Below, piece after piece: positions 22,724 through 30,857 of a stretch of 64,000 nt of DNA; position 1 is the first letter of the stretch; each line of letters begins with the position of its first letter. A program made the position numbers and the translations under genes. Under the pieces are notes generated by a model. That model made no database searches and was not told the origin of the DNA. It saw only the letters and a program-made list of their open reading frames with translations. The stretch lies in the NCBI RefSeq assembly GCF_001544695.2, contig NZ_FCOM02000024.1, forward strand, positions 43,478 to 107,477. Direction: 5' to 3'. Source of the stretch: Caballeronia arvi. GTDB lineage: Bacteria > Pseudomonadota > Gammaproteobacteria > Burkholderiales > Burkholderiaceae.

Positions 22724-22855
22724 GATCCGCTCCTTTGACAGGTTGTGGGGAGGCATGAAGGCTTGCCTTTCACGCGCTTCGTCAGCAACGGACATACCCA
22801 TGACGCGCCATGGCCGTCTGCTAAGCTCGGAGTTCGTTCGATTCTCCCGCCGCCC

Positions 22856-23536
22856 ATGATCGCTTTCGAGGAATTGCTCGCCGTCGCGTACAAGAAGGAG
22901 CGTCTGCAGAGCCGCCGGCTCGCCAGAGGCGCGTCGATTTCCGAGCACGCGGCGCTTGTCAGGACACTGCAAAAGGCGGCGGGCGAGCAGTCCTTGCACG
23001 ATTTGATCGATGCGCGCCGTGCCGCGCAGAGTCGCAACGCGGATGCGCAGCGCTCGCGCGAGACGCGGCGCGCAGAACGCGTCAGCGAGGCGAAGCAGCG
23101 CAAGGCCCGGATCGATACGGTCGGATGGCGAGGCTGGTTCGACGGCTCCGCGCTGCCCAATCCGGGGCGGCTCGGCATCGGCGGCGTGCTGGCCGGGCCG
23201 CTCGGAACGACGGTCGAGATCAGTGTCACCGCGGGCACGGGCGATAGCAGCGCGGCGGAATATCTCGCGCTCATCGCGCTGCTCGAAGCGGCGCTGCTCG
23301 AACGCGCCGTCGATATCGTGATTTACGGCGACAGCCGCGTCGTCATCGACGACATGAGCGCGCCGCACGATGCCCGCATTCGTTCACTCGCGCATCACGC
23401 CGCGCGCGCCCGCGCGCTCATCGCGCTGATCGGAGTGGTGCGGCTGCAATGGATTCCGCGTGCGCGCAATGCCCGCGCGGACGAACTCTCCCGCGCGGCG
23501 CTCGGCTCGACGCGCGCGTCCGCCGAAGCCGCGTGA
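22856..23536 (+). CDS. RNase H-like protein with N-terminal helical extension
   Basis: From the ATG at 22856 the 226-residue product has an RNase H fold in residues about 92-220. The catalytic acids are all visible: Asp in GWFDGSALPNPG, Glu in SSAAEYLALIALLEA, Asp in IYGDSRVVIDD, and Asp in NARADELSR. This matches the type 1 ribonuclease H / RVT_3 superfamily, so it may cut RNA in RNA-DNA hybrids. The first 90 residues are highly charged and helical and could bind nucleic acid or a partner. It is not the housekeeping rnhA, which is shorter. Confidence 0.85.
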   Translation: MIAFEELLAVAYKKERLQSRRLARGASISEHAALVRTLQKAAGEQSLHDLIDARRAAQSRNADAQRSRETRRAERVSEAKQRKARIDTVGWRGWFDGSALPNPGRLGIGGVLAGPLGTTVEISVTAGTGDSSAAEYLALIALLEAALLERAVDIVIYGDSRVVIDDMSAPHDARIRSLAHHAARARALIALIGVVRLQWIPRARNARADELSRAALGSTRASAEAA

Positions 23537-23555
23537 ATCCGGTTCGAGGGAGCCG

Positions 23556-24302
23556 TTACAAGTCGCGGACGTCCGCCGTCGGCGTGTCGCCGAACGCATC
23601 GCTCAACAGATAATCGACGACCTTGCGCGCCGATGCTTCCGGCGTCGCGAGCTGGCCGTCGCGCTTCAATGCGTCGAAGCGTTCGCGCATCGGAAAGCGC
23701 CCGAGATCCGTGCCGCGAATTTCCGCCTGCATGTCGGTGTCGACGACGCCCGGCGCCACGCTGCAGATGCGCAGCCCGGGATTGCCGTCGAGCGCGACCG
23801 CGCGCGCGTGATGGTCGAGCGCCGCCTTGGTCGCGCAGTAGACGCTCCATCCGGGATACGCGTTGCGCGCCGCGCCGCTGGAAATGTGGACGATGCGCGT
23901 GTCGGCCGCCTGCGCGCCCGCTTGAACGACGGCGGCCGCGAGCGCCATCGGAGCCGCCACGTTTACGCTGACGGCGCGCGCGACGGCCACCGGATCCTGA
24001 TCGGCGAGGCTGCCGACCGGCGCGAGCAAACCCGCGTTGTTGACGAGCAGCACACGCTCGCCGCCCGACACGAAGCGGGACAACGTGCCGCCCGACAGCC
24101 ATGCGGTGAGCCGCGTCAGATCGGCGAGATCGAGCTCGACTTCCTGCAGCTTGACGGGATGGCGCGCGGCGAGGCCGGCGTTGCGCGTGCGGGAGATCGC
24201 GAGCACGTCGGCGCCTGCATCGAGCAGACGTTCGGCGAGTGCGGCGCCGAGTCCGCGAGTGTGACCGGTGAGGATGGCTCGAATCGGATGGGACATGGAC
24301 AT
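23556..24302 (-). CDS. Short-chain dehydrogenase/reductase (SDR)
   Basis: This NAD(P)-dependent oxidoreductase has the classical SDR marks: the cofactor motif TGHTRGLGAAL near the N-terminus, NNAG in the middle, the catalytic Ser in HISSGAAR, and Tyr-x3-Lys in YCATK. It has 248 residues from the ATG at 24302. A second ATG lies two codons downstream. The substrate cannot be told from sequence. The gene converges on the RNase H-like gene and has its own promoter space toward the porin. Confidence 0.92.
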   Translation of the reverse strand: MSMSHPIRAILTGHTRGLGAALAERLLDAGADVLAISRTRNAGLAARHPVKLQEVELDLADLTRLTAWLSGGTLSRFVSGGERVLLVNNAGLLAPVGSLADQDPVAVARAVSVNVAAPMALAAAVVQAGAQAADTRIVHISSGAARNAYPGWSVYCATKAALDHHARAVALDGNPGLRICSVAPGVVDTDMQAEIRGTDLGRFPMRERFDALKRDGQLATPEASARKVVDYLLSDAFGDTPTADVRDL

Positions 24303-24453
24303 GACCGGGTTGACTGAAGGCGTCTCGATTCTAGCGGCAAGCCCGGGCAGGCGCCGGCTACGCTCAAGCGCGCCGATCCGGCAAGCTGAAAAAGTGTCGA
24401 GGACGGTCGTTCGTTGGTTCCGGGACACAGAAAGGACCGAGCGCGTTTTTTTG

Positions 24454-24482
24454 ACTGACAAGCTCCTTCACAAAACTGACAA
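24454..24482 (+). repeat. Direct repeat ACTGACAA, two copies 21 bases apart, before the porin gene
   Basis: ACTGACAA occurs at 24454-24461 and 24475-24482. The start-to-start period is 21 bases, two helical turns, so a protein could bind both on one face. The porin start is 33 bases beyond. A TTGACT overlapping the first copy may be a -35 element. Confidence 0.45.
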
Positions 24483-24515
24483 TCTTTCCAAAACCAAGAA
24501 CCACCGGAGACTTCC

Positions 24516-25673
24516 ATGCCGATCCGCCCGAAAGCATCCCGAGCCGTGTCGATGATGTCGCCAGGCGGTCCTCGCCCGCGTTCGCTGATGTATTCGATGA
24601 CGGTCTGCGCGACGCTCATCGGCTTGCCAGCGGCGGCCTGGGCGCAGAGTTCGGTGCAGCTCTACGGCGAGCTCGACACGGGCCTCGCCTATGTCAATAA
24701 CGTGGGCGGCCATTCGCAATATCGCCTGACGTCGGGCACCATCGACGGCAGCTACTGGGGCCTGCAAGGATCGGAGGATCTGGGCGGCGGCGCGCGCGCG
24801 ATCTTCCGTCTGGAGCGCGGCTTGTCGGTCGCGACGGGCGAGGGCCTCAACGATCATCCGATGTACGTCGGTATCGGCACCGATACGCTCGGCACGCTCA
24901 CCTTCGGTCATCAATACGATTCGATCCACGATTATTTCCAGGCCTTCACGCTGACCGGCAGCAACGGCGGCACTGCCTTCGCGCACGTGCTCGACAACGA
25001 CAACGCCAACAACTCGTTTCTCGCCGCGAATTCCGTGAAGTACACAAGCGCGACTTATGGCGGCTTCAGCTTCGGTGGCCTCTACGCGTTCTCGAATCAG
25101 GCGGGCGCGTTCTCGAACAACCGCGCGTACAGCGTCGGGGCCAACTACTCGGCGGGCTCGTTCAACGCGGGCGCGGCGTACCTGCACAACAACGGGCGCG
25201 GCAACACGACGAGCGGCGCCTACGACTCGCTCACGCTGCCCGGCCCGGCGAACACCGTCTTCAACGCGAACGTGCAGCAGCAGAACACGTTCGGCGTCGG
25301 CATGAGTTATGAGATCGGTGAATTCACGCTGAGCGGCGCGTTTTCCCGCGCGATCAACTCAGGCGTCAGCGATGCCGACAGCGGCGCGCCGATGCCGTCG
25401 CTCGCGCTCAACAACTACGAGATCAACGGCATCTACAAGCTGACGCCCGCGATCGTGCTCGCGGGCATGTACGTGTACACCAACGGCGGCGGCGCGCACT
25501 GGCACGAGGGCGGGCTTCAGGTTGACTATCTGCTGTCCAAGCGCACCGATGTCTATCTGGAGTCGATCTATCAGCGGGCGTCGTCGGGCGCGCCGGCGGT
25601 GATCAACACCAACGATCCGTCGAGCGGCCGCAATCAGTTGATGCTGAGCACGGGCATCCGTCATCGTTTCTGA
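24516..25673 (+). CDS. Gram-negative outer-membrane porin (Burkholderia type)
   Basis: This is a trimeric-type porin forming water-filled channels for small solutes. The 385-residue product has a signal region (VCATLIGLPAAAWA, mature start SSVQLYGELDTGLAYV). Alternating strand sequences continue to a C-terminal HRF, the terminal Phe needed for outer-membrane assembly. The block SYWGLQGSEDLGGGARAIFRLE is typical of this family. CGGAGA precedes the ATG, and the N-terminal extension before the signal is long. A repeated motif upstream may control it. Confidence 0.95.
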   Translation: MPIRPKASRAVSMMSPGGPRPRSLMYSMTVCATLIGLPAAAWAQSSVQLYGELDTGLAYVNNVGGHSQYRLTSGTIDGSYWGLQGSEDLGGGARAIFRLERGLSVATGEGLNDHPMYVGIGTDTLGTLTFGHQYDSIHDYFQAFTLTGSNGGTAFAHVLDNDNANNSFLAANSVKYTSATYGGFSFGGLYAFSNQAGAFSNNRAYSVGANYSAGSFNAGAAYLHNNGRGNTTSGAYDSLTLPGPANTVFNANVQQQNTFGVGMSYEIGEFTLSGAFSRAINSGVSDADSGAPMPSLALNNYEINGIYKLTPAIVLAGMYVYTNGGGAHWHEGGLQVDYLLSKRTDVYLESIYQRASSGAPAVINTNDPSSGRNQLMLSTGIRHRF

Positions 25674-25739
25674 TGCTTTTGGGAACGCGCTGCGCGTGCT
25701 AACTTGGCAATCTCGCTTTTGACGGTCCGCAGGTGTTCC

Positions 25740-26372
25740 ATGTCGCTCCAGACCTTCTCGCTTTTCCTGCCCGCATGCTTCGCCATCAACATGGCTTTCG
25801 GGCCGAACAACGTGCTGTCGCTATCGAACGGCGCGCGCGAGGGCGTGCGCGCCTCGGTGCTGGCGGCGTTCGGGCGGATCGTCGCGTTCGCGATCATGAT
25901 CGCCATCGCGGGGCTCGGGCTCGGCGCGTTGCTGCTCGCGTCCCAGACGCTCTTCACTGCGATCAAGTTTGCGGGCGCTGCGTATCTCGTCTGGATCGGC
26001 GTGAAGCTGATCCGCTCGGGGCCCTCGCTCGTCGTGAAGGAAGCGGGCGAATCGCACGGCCCGGTGAGTGTCGCGCGGCTCACCAAGCAGGAATTCTGGG
26101 TCGCGGCCGGCAATCCGAAAGCGATTCTGGTTTTTACGGCGTTCTTCCCGCAATTCGTCGATAGCAACGCGTACGCGACGAGCTTTGCGATCCTGGGCGC
26201 GACGTTTCTGCTGCTCGAGCTGGTGGCGATCGTCATTTACGCCGCCCTGGGCGCGCGTCTCGGGACGCTCTCGCGCGGCGCGCGCGGCTTTACCTGGTTC
26301 AATCGGGTGAGCGGGGCGCTGATGATCGGATTCGGGGTGATGCTGGCTTTCGTGCGCCGGCCGGCGAGTTGA
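25740..26372 (+). CDS. LysE/RhtB-family amino-acid exporter
   Basis: This inner-membrane translocator exports amino acids or related metabolites. The 210-residue product has about six membrane helices and the family marks FGPNNVLSLSNGAREG near 20-35 and NPKAILVFTAFFPQFV near 120-137. The ATG follows AGG at four bases. The transported substrate is unknown. It follows the porin on the same strand after 66 bases, but a promoter may lie between. Confidence 0.93.
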   Translation: MSLQTFSLFLPACFAINMAFGPNNVLSLSNGAREGVRASVLAAFGRIVAFAIMIAIAGLGLGALLLASQTLFTAIKFAGAAYLVWIGVKLIRSGPSLVVKEAGESHGPVSVARLTKQEFWVAAGNPKAILVFTAFFPQFVDSNAYATSFAILGATFLLLELVAIVIYAALGARLGTLSRGARGFTWFNRVSGALMIGFGVMLAFVRRPAS

Positions 26373-26748
26373 TTTGGCGTAATGGCGAGCGTCGAGATAA
26401 TCGCAAGAATTATTACGTCGAGCGATGGGTCATTAGTGGGGATTTAGTGTTTAGCGTTATTTGCGTGGTACCCGAAAAACCAATAGCGAGTCGCTGAATT
26501 CGTGCCCGCCAGCGGCAATCGTCGCGTTCACGGCGGCATTGCGCCGCGCGCTGGTCCGCCGCCGCTTCCGTGATACTGTCTCCTGCACGTTGCTTCGTCA
26601 TTGCCTTTGAGCAAGCCGTTGTCCGTGATTTGCGATAATCGCGCATTCGTCGTGCAGTAAATCGCCTGCGCATTTTTCGTTTCATCTTTTCGTGCATTCG
26701 GCGCTTTGAAATACGCGTCGCTTATCGCTGTCTGAAGGATTTTTACCG
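26373..26748. other. Intergenic region before the peptide transporter gene
   Basis: These 376 bases carry no convincing gene. The minus-strand frame at 26413-26697 has no ribosome site and poor codon character. The ribosome site of the next gene is AAGGA, seven bases before its ATG. I see no clear promoter hexamers. Confidence 0.5.
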
Positions 26749-28281
26749 ATGCATACTCACCCGTCCGGCGCCACGCAGACGCGTTCGTTTTCGACCGTCT
26801 TTCTGATCGAAATGTGGGAGCGCTTCGGCTATTACGGCATGGCCGCGCTGCTCGTGCTTTTCATGGTCGATCAGATCGGCTTTGCCGACGACCGCGCCAA
26901 TCTGACCTGGGGCGCTTTCACTGCGCTCGTGTTCTCTGCGCCGGCGATCGGTGGCTGGATCGGCGACAAGATACTCGGCGCGCGCCGCACCATGACCGCG
27001 GGCGCAATCGTCCTCGCGCTCGGCTATCTGATGCTCGCGCTGCCGTTCAACACGCTCGGCTTCATGTATGCGTCGCTGGGCGTGATCGTCGTCGGCAACG
27101 GGCTCTTCAAGTCGAACGCGGCGAATCTCGTGCGCCGCATCTACGAAGGCGACGATGCGCGCATCGACAGCGCGTTCACGATCTACTACATGGCGGTGAA
27201 CATCGGCTCGACCTTTTCGATGCTCGCGACGCCGTGGATCAAGGATCGATGGGGCTGGCACGCCGCGTTCGCCGTCTGCTGCGCCGGCATGGTGCTCGGC
27301 CTGATCAACTTCGCGGTGATGCGCCGCACGCTCGCGCACATCGGCTCCGCGCCGGACGATCAGCCGATCCGCTGGAAGGCGGCGATCGCGGTCGCGGCGG
27401 GCAGCATCGCGCTCGCTGCCGCGACGGTGTTCATCCTCGAACACAAGGCGGTGGCCGTCGCATGCGTGTACGCGGCCGGGATCGCGATTCTTGCGATCTT
27501 CGGCTACATGCTCACGCGGTGCGATCCGGGCGAGCGCTCGGGCCTCATCGCCGCGCTGATTCTCACGCTTCAGGTCATCCTGTTCTTCGTGTTTTATCAG
27601 CAGATGTCGACGTCGCTGACGCTGTTTGCGCTGCGCAACGTCGACCCGTCGTTTTCGATCGGCGGTGTCGAGCTGTTCACGTGGAGCGCGGCGCAGTTCC
27701 AGGCGCTCAACCCGCTCTGGATCATGCTGCTGAGTCCGATCCTCGCGTTCGTCTATACGCGACAGGCCCGGCGCGGCCGCGATATTCCGGTGGCGGGGAA
27801 GTATGCGCTGGGTTTTGTCGTCGTGGCGATCGGCTTCTTCGTGTTCAGCGTGAGCGGACGATATGCCGTCGATGGGCGTGTGTCGTCGTGGTTCATGGTG
27901 GCGGGGTACGGCTTGTACTCGCTCGGCGAGTTGCTCGTGTCTGGCCTCGGCCTCGCGATGATCGCGCGCTATGTGCCGGCGCGCATGAGCGGCTTCATGA
28001 TGGGCGCGTATTTTGTCGCAGTGGGTGTGTCGCAGTATATCGGCAGTGTCGTCGCCAACTTTGCGCGCATGCCGTCGGGCAATCTCGAGCCGATGCAATC
28101 GCTGCCGCTCTACACGCAACTGTTCTTCGGGCTCGGCTGGCTCGCGACGGGCGGCGCCGTTGTCGCGATCGTCTTGCTGCCGTTGCTCGGCAGGTTGTCG
28201 CGGGCGCATCAGCGCGCGGTGGAGGCGGTGATCGATGCCGGCGCGAAGGCGGCGACGCCGATGGGTACAAAAAGCGTTTGA
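26749..28281 (+). CDS. POT-family proton-dependent oligopeptide transporter
   Basis: This inner-membrane transporter imports di- and tripeptides with protons. The 510-residue product carries the POT signature EMWERFGYYGMAALLVLFM (residues about 23-41), which includes the ExxERF motif, and about 12-14 membrane segments. Other blocks that fit DtpT-type proteins are NLVRRIYEG, FTIYYMAVNIGS and FFVFYQQMSTSLT. The end overlaps a promoter for tRNA-fMet. Peptide range is not known. Confidence 0.95.
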   Translation: MHTHPSGATQTRSFSTVFLIEMWERFGYYGMAALLVLFMVDQIGFADDRANLTWGAFTALVFSAPAIGGWIGDKILGARRTMTAGAIVLALGYLMLALPFNTLGFMYASLGVIVVGNGLFKSNAANLVRRIYEGDDARIDSAFTIYYMAVNIGSTFSMLATPWIKDRWGWHAAFAVCCAGMVLGLINFAVMRRTLAHIGSAPDDQPIRWKAAIAVAAGSIALAAATVFILEHKAVAVACVYAAGIAILAIFGYMLTRCDPGERSGLIAALILTLQVILFFVFYQQMSTSLTLFALRNVDPSFSIGGVELFTWSAAQFQALNPLWIMLLSPILAFVYTRQARRGRDIPVAGKYALGFVVVAIGFFVFSVSGRYAVDGRVSSWFMVAGYGLYSLGELLVSGLGLAMIARYVPARMSGFMMGAYFVAVGVSQYIGSVVANFARMPSGNLEPMQSLPLYTQLFFGLGWLATGGAVVAIVLLPLLGRLSRAHQRAVEAVIDAGAKAATPMGTKSV

Positions 28282-28307
28282 CCTGAAGGAATACTTCGGC
28301 CTATAAT
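28278..28307 (+). promoter_or_regulatory. Promoter of tRNA-fMet
   Basis: TTGACC at 28278-28283 and TATAAT at 28302-28307 are separated by 18 bases. The -35 overlaps the peptide transporter stop codon, and the tRNA begins 14 bases after the -10. Confidence 0.8.
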
Positions 28308-28320
28308 CTAATTCTTCAGA

Positions 28321-28397
<77 letters not shown>

Positions 28398-28404
28398 AAT
28401 CTTT

Positions 28405-28444
28405 AAGCAAAGAGCCCGGTTTAGCCGGGCTCTTTGCTTTTGTG
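28405..28444 (+). terminator. Intrinsic terminator of tRNA-fMet
   Basis: A 15-pair stem (AAGCAAAGAGCCCGG and complement) with a five-base loop is followed by TTTTG. Its core resembles the fumarase terminator at 3776-3804, a common design in this genome. Confidence 0.88.
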
Positions 28445-28510
28445 CGTTTGTCTTCAGCGAATCACATCGCGTATGAGCCGTTCGGGCATCCACAAAAATC
28501 ACGCCCCAAG

Positions 28511-28549
28511 CACAAAAAGCCCGCATGAGCATTCACTCATGCAGGCTTT
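28511..28549 (-). terminator. Intrinsic terminator facing rpsU
   Basis: On the minus strand AAAGCCTGCATGAG pairs with CTCATGCGGGCTTT (14 pairs, one G-U) around a six-base loop, followed by TTTTTGTG. It lies about 150 bases after the rpsU stop. Confidence 0.8.
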
Positions 28550-28702
28550 GTGCGATCTTGCAACTGTAACCGCCGGGGCGCAACAAAGTGCACAGAATTC
28601 GCGAGCTTCCACGCGACCAGCACGTGAATCCGCGACCCGATCGATCTCAGGCTGCGATGCCGAACCTACCCAGACAAACCGGAGCGAAACGCCCCGCGTC
28701 GA

Positions 28703-28915
28703 TCAATAGAACTTCTTCGGCAATTGCGCGCGACGGATCTGCTTGCGCAGACGAGCGACAGCAGCAGCTTTCTTGCGCTTGCGCTCGGTGGTCGGCTTTT
28801 CATAAGCCATGCGCGACTTGAGCTCTTGAATCAGGCCCGTGCGTTCGACGGTACGGCGAAAACGACGCATGGCGACGTCGAAAGGCTCGTTCTCTTTCAA
28901 CAGTACTTTAGTCAT
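28703..28915 (-). CDS. rpsU: 30S ribosomal protein S21
   Basis: S21 is a small basic protein of the 30S platform that helps mRNA binding at initiation. The 70-residue product starts MTKVLLKENEPFDVAMRRF and ends in an Arg/Lys-rich tail (RKKAAAVARLRKQIRRAQL and then PKKFY). Length and composition match S21. GAG before the ATG is a modest ribosome site. It is a single gene with a downstream terminator. Confidence 0.97.
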   Translation of the reverse strand: MTKVLLKENEPFDVAMRRFRRTVERTGLIQELKSRMAYEKPTTERKRKKAAAVARLRKQIRRAQLPKKFY

Positions 28916-29087
28916 TGAAATCTCGGTTGATCTGGCCCTGCCAGAAATTTAGGGCAAACGCAATTGTACACTTTCTGAGAGTCATCCTGCACGCACTTTG
29001 TACTTAAGCGTGCGCATGCGGACTCGGGAATCACATCGTAGGTCGTTGAATCGAGACAACAATCCCGAAATACCCGCGCTCGAAAGC

Positions 29088-29423
29088 TCAGAAGCCGCGC
29101 GACCGGACAGGCCGCGGGTCGGGCGCGGCCACGCGCGTCTCCGGCTGATCGATCGTCACATCCGATTTCGCCAGCGCGACGCACGGCAAAATCCAGCCTT
29201 CGGCCTTTTCCTCGGCGGTGAGTCCCGGCCATTCCACGCGATAGCCGATCTCGCCATCGACCAGCCGGCACATGCACGCCCGGCAGGTGCCGTTGCGACA
29301 CGATCGCGGCAGCGACAGCCCCGCACGCAACGCGGCTTCGAGCAGCGTCTCGCCGTCGCTCACCGCCACGAAGTGCGCGCCAGGCTCGATGATCATCGCG
29401 AAAGCGCGTGCTGCGTCCGTCAC
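29088..29423 (-). CDS. [2Fe-2S] plant-type ferredoxin-like protein
   Basis: The product of 111 residues, from a GTG, carries the plant-type [2Fe-2S] pattern CRNGTCRAC with a fourth cysteine in WILPCVALA, so it should accept and donate single electrons. The N-terminal strands (FAMIIEPGAHFVAVSDGETL) and LEAALRAGLSLPRSC fit the fold. The GTG overlaps the stop codon of the YigZ gene by four bases (GTGA), so translation is coupled. The frame continues upstream but only overlaps YigZ. The partner protein is unknown. Confidence 0.85.
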   Translation of the reverse strand: MTDAARAFAMIIEPGAHFVAVSDGETLLEAALRAGLSLPRSCRNGTCRACMCRLVDGEIGYRVEWPGLTAEEKAEGWILPCVALAKSDVTIDQPETRVAAPDPRPVRSRGF

Positions 29424-30013
29424 GTCTGCACCTCGACGCCCGCGCGACCGTTCGTGAGATCGCGCAATTCGGCGGCGGCCGGTTCGCGCGCGGCGGCGGC
29501 CATCCGCGCGACGAGGCGCACCGTCATCCCGTATTCGCTCTGCACGAGTTCGGCATCGTGCTGCTCGATCCATCGGCGGACGCGGGCTTCATCGGCGTAA
29601 TCGATTTCGATGCTGAGCAGCCCGCGCTCGATACGCTCGACACGCTCGGCCCGCTGCATCGCGCTGGCGATCGCATCGGTGTAGGCGCGCACGAGCCCGC
29701 CCGCGCCCAGCTTGATGCCGCCGTAATAGCGCACGACGGCGGCCAGCACGCCATCAACTTCGTGATGCCGCAAGACTTCGAGAATCGGCCGCCCGGCGGT
29801 GCCGGAAGGCTCGCCGTCGTCGGACATGCCGGACTGGCCGCCCGCGAGCAGCGCCCAGCAGACGTGCGTCGCGCCCGGATGCTCGGCGCGCAGGCGTTCG
29901 AGCTCGCGCATGGCTTCATCGCGATCCGCGACGGGAATCGCGAGCGCAATGAAGCGGCTCTTGCGAATGTCGATTTCGGCGCTGACGGGAGAGGCGAGGG
30001 TATAGGTCGGCAA
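29420..30013 (-). CDS. YigZ/IMPACT-family protein
   Basis: The 197-residue product belongs to the YigZ/IMPACT family. The N-terminal domain has TLASPVSAEIDIRKSRFIAL and the core GATHVCWALLAGGQ with SDDGEPSGTAGRPIL, the family signature. The C-terminal domain has VVRYYGGIKLGAGGLVRAY. The best start is a TTG at 30013, since the next ATG would remove the first strand. Family members can affect translation or stress response, but the bacterial role is unclear. It is coupled to a downstream ferredoxin gene. Confidence 0.9.
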   Translation of the reverse strand: MPTYTLASPVSAEIDIRKSRFIALAIPVADRDEAMRELERLRAEHPGATHVCWALLAGGQSGMSDDGEPSGTAGRPILEVLRHHEVDGVLAAVVRYYGGIKLGAGGLVRAYTDAIASAMQRAERVERIERGLLSIEIDYADEARVRRWIEQHDAELVQSEYGMTVRLVARMAAAAREPAAAELRDLTNGRAGVEVQT

Positions 30014-30059
30014 GGCGTGGACCGCGCGGATGCAAATATCGAATCTTATCGAACCGGCG

Positions 30060-30593
30060 TCAGGACGCGTCGAGCGCGCGCTGCATCAGCACGGTATCGA
30101 CCCAACGTCCGTGCTTGAAGCCGACGCGCCGCAGCACGCCGACATGCTCGAAGCCGAGCCGCGCATGCAGCGCGATCGAGCCCGCGTTGCCGCTGTTGCC
30201 GATCACCGCGATCATCTGCCGCCACGGGCCGCGTTCGCATCGATCGATGAGCGCGGTGAGCAGCGCAAAGCCGATGCCGCGTCCGCCGTGGCCATCGGCG
30301 ACATAGACCGAATCCTCGATCGTATGGCGGTAAGCCGAACGCGGCCGGTACGCCGACGCATACGCGTAGCCCGCGACCACGCCATCGAGTTCGGCGACGA
30401 CATAAGGCAAGCCCGCCGCCGCGATCGCCGCGTGCCGGGCACGCATGTCGTCGGCGGAAGGCGCGGTCTCTTCGAACGTCGCGAGCGCGTGTTCGACATA
30501 GTGCGAATAGATGCGCGCGATGGCGTCGAAGTCGCCGGAAGCGGCGTCGCGCACGAGAAGGCGAGGGCAATCGTCTGAGGCGATGTCTGTCAT
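30060..30593 (-). CDS. GNAT acetyltransferase (phosphinothricin-acetyltransferase-like)
   Basis: The 177-residue product is a GNAT N-acetyltransferase that uses acetyl-CoA. The N-terminal block IARIYSHYVEHALATFEET is typical of the PPT-acetyltransferase/MnaT subfamily. Motif A, GHGGRGIGFALLTALID near residue 95-110, binds CoA, and NSGNAGSIALHARLGFEHVG gives motif B. The subfamily often acts on methionine sulfone or related amino-acid analogues, but the substrate here is uncertain. It is divergent from the EAL gene. Confidence 0.9.
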   Translation of the reverse strand: MTDIASDDCPRLLVRDAASGDFDAIARIYSHYVEHALATFEETAPSADDMRARHAAIAAAGLPYVVAELDGVVAGYAYASAYRPRSAYRHTIEDSVYVADGHGGRGIGFALLTALIDRCERGPWRQMIAVIGNSGNAGSIALHARLGFEHVGVLRRVGFKHGRWVDTVLMQRALDAS

Positions 30594-30716
30594 ACGGCAG
30601 GAGGAAAACGCGGTTTCTGGTCTGGCGATTTTCGCACGGGGCGTCGACGGCAAAAAAAGGGCCTGCGGGCCGTGCGGAAGCCCACCAAAAGGTTCAGCTT
30701 TCGGGCAAAGAAAACG

Positions 30717-30746
30717 TTGAACCGGGCGATGCGCGGCCCCTACACT
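30717..30746 (+). promoter_or_regulatory. Promoter candidate of the EAL gene
   Basis: TTGAAC at 30717-30722 and TACACT at 30741-30746 are spaced by 18 bases, about 112 bases before the EAL start. The match is fair and unproven. Confidence 0.35.
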
Positions 30747-30857
30747 AAGTCGTTTGTCCGAGACTGCGCGAGGGGCGGCGCGAAGCAGGCGGCGGCGTCG
30801 GGCAGGAAACGAAAAACGCGCGCGAGATCTGCCTCGCGCCGCGGTCCATAACAGGCA

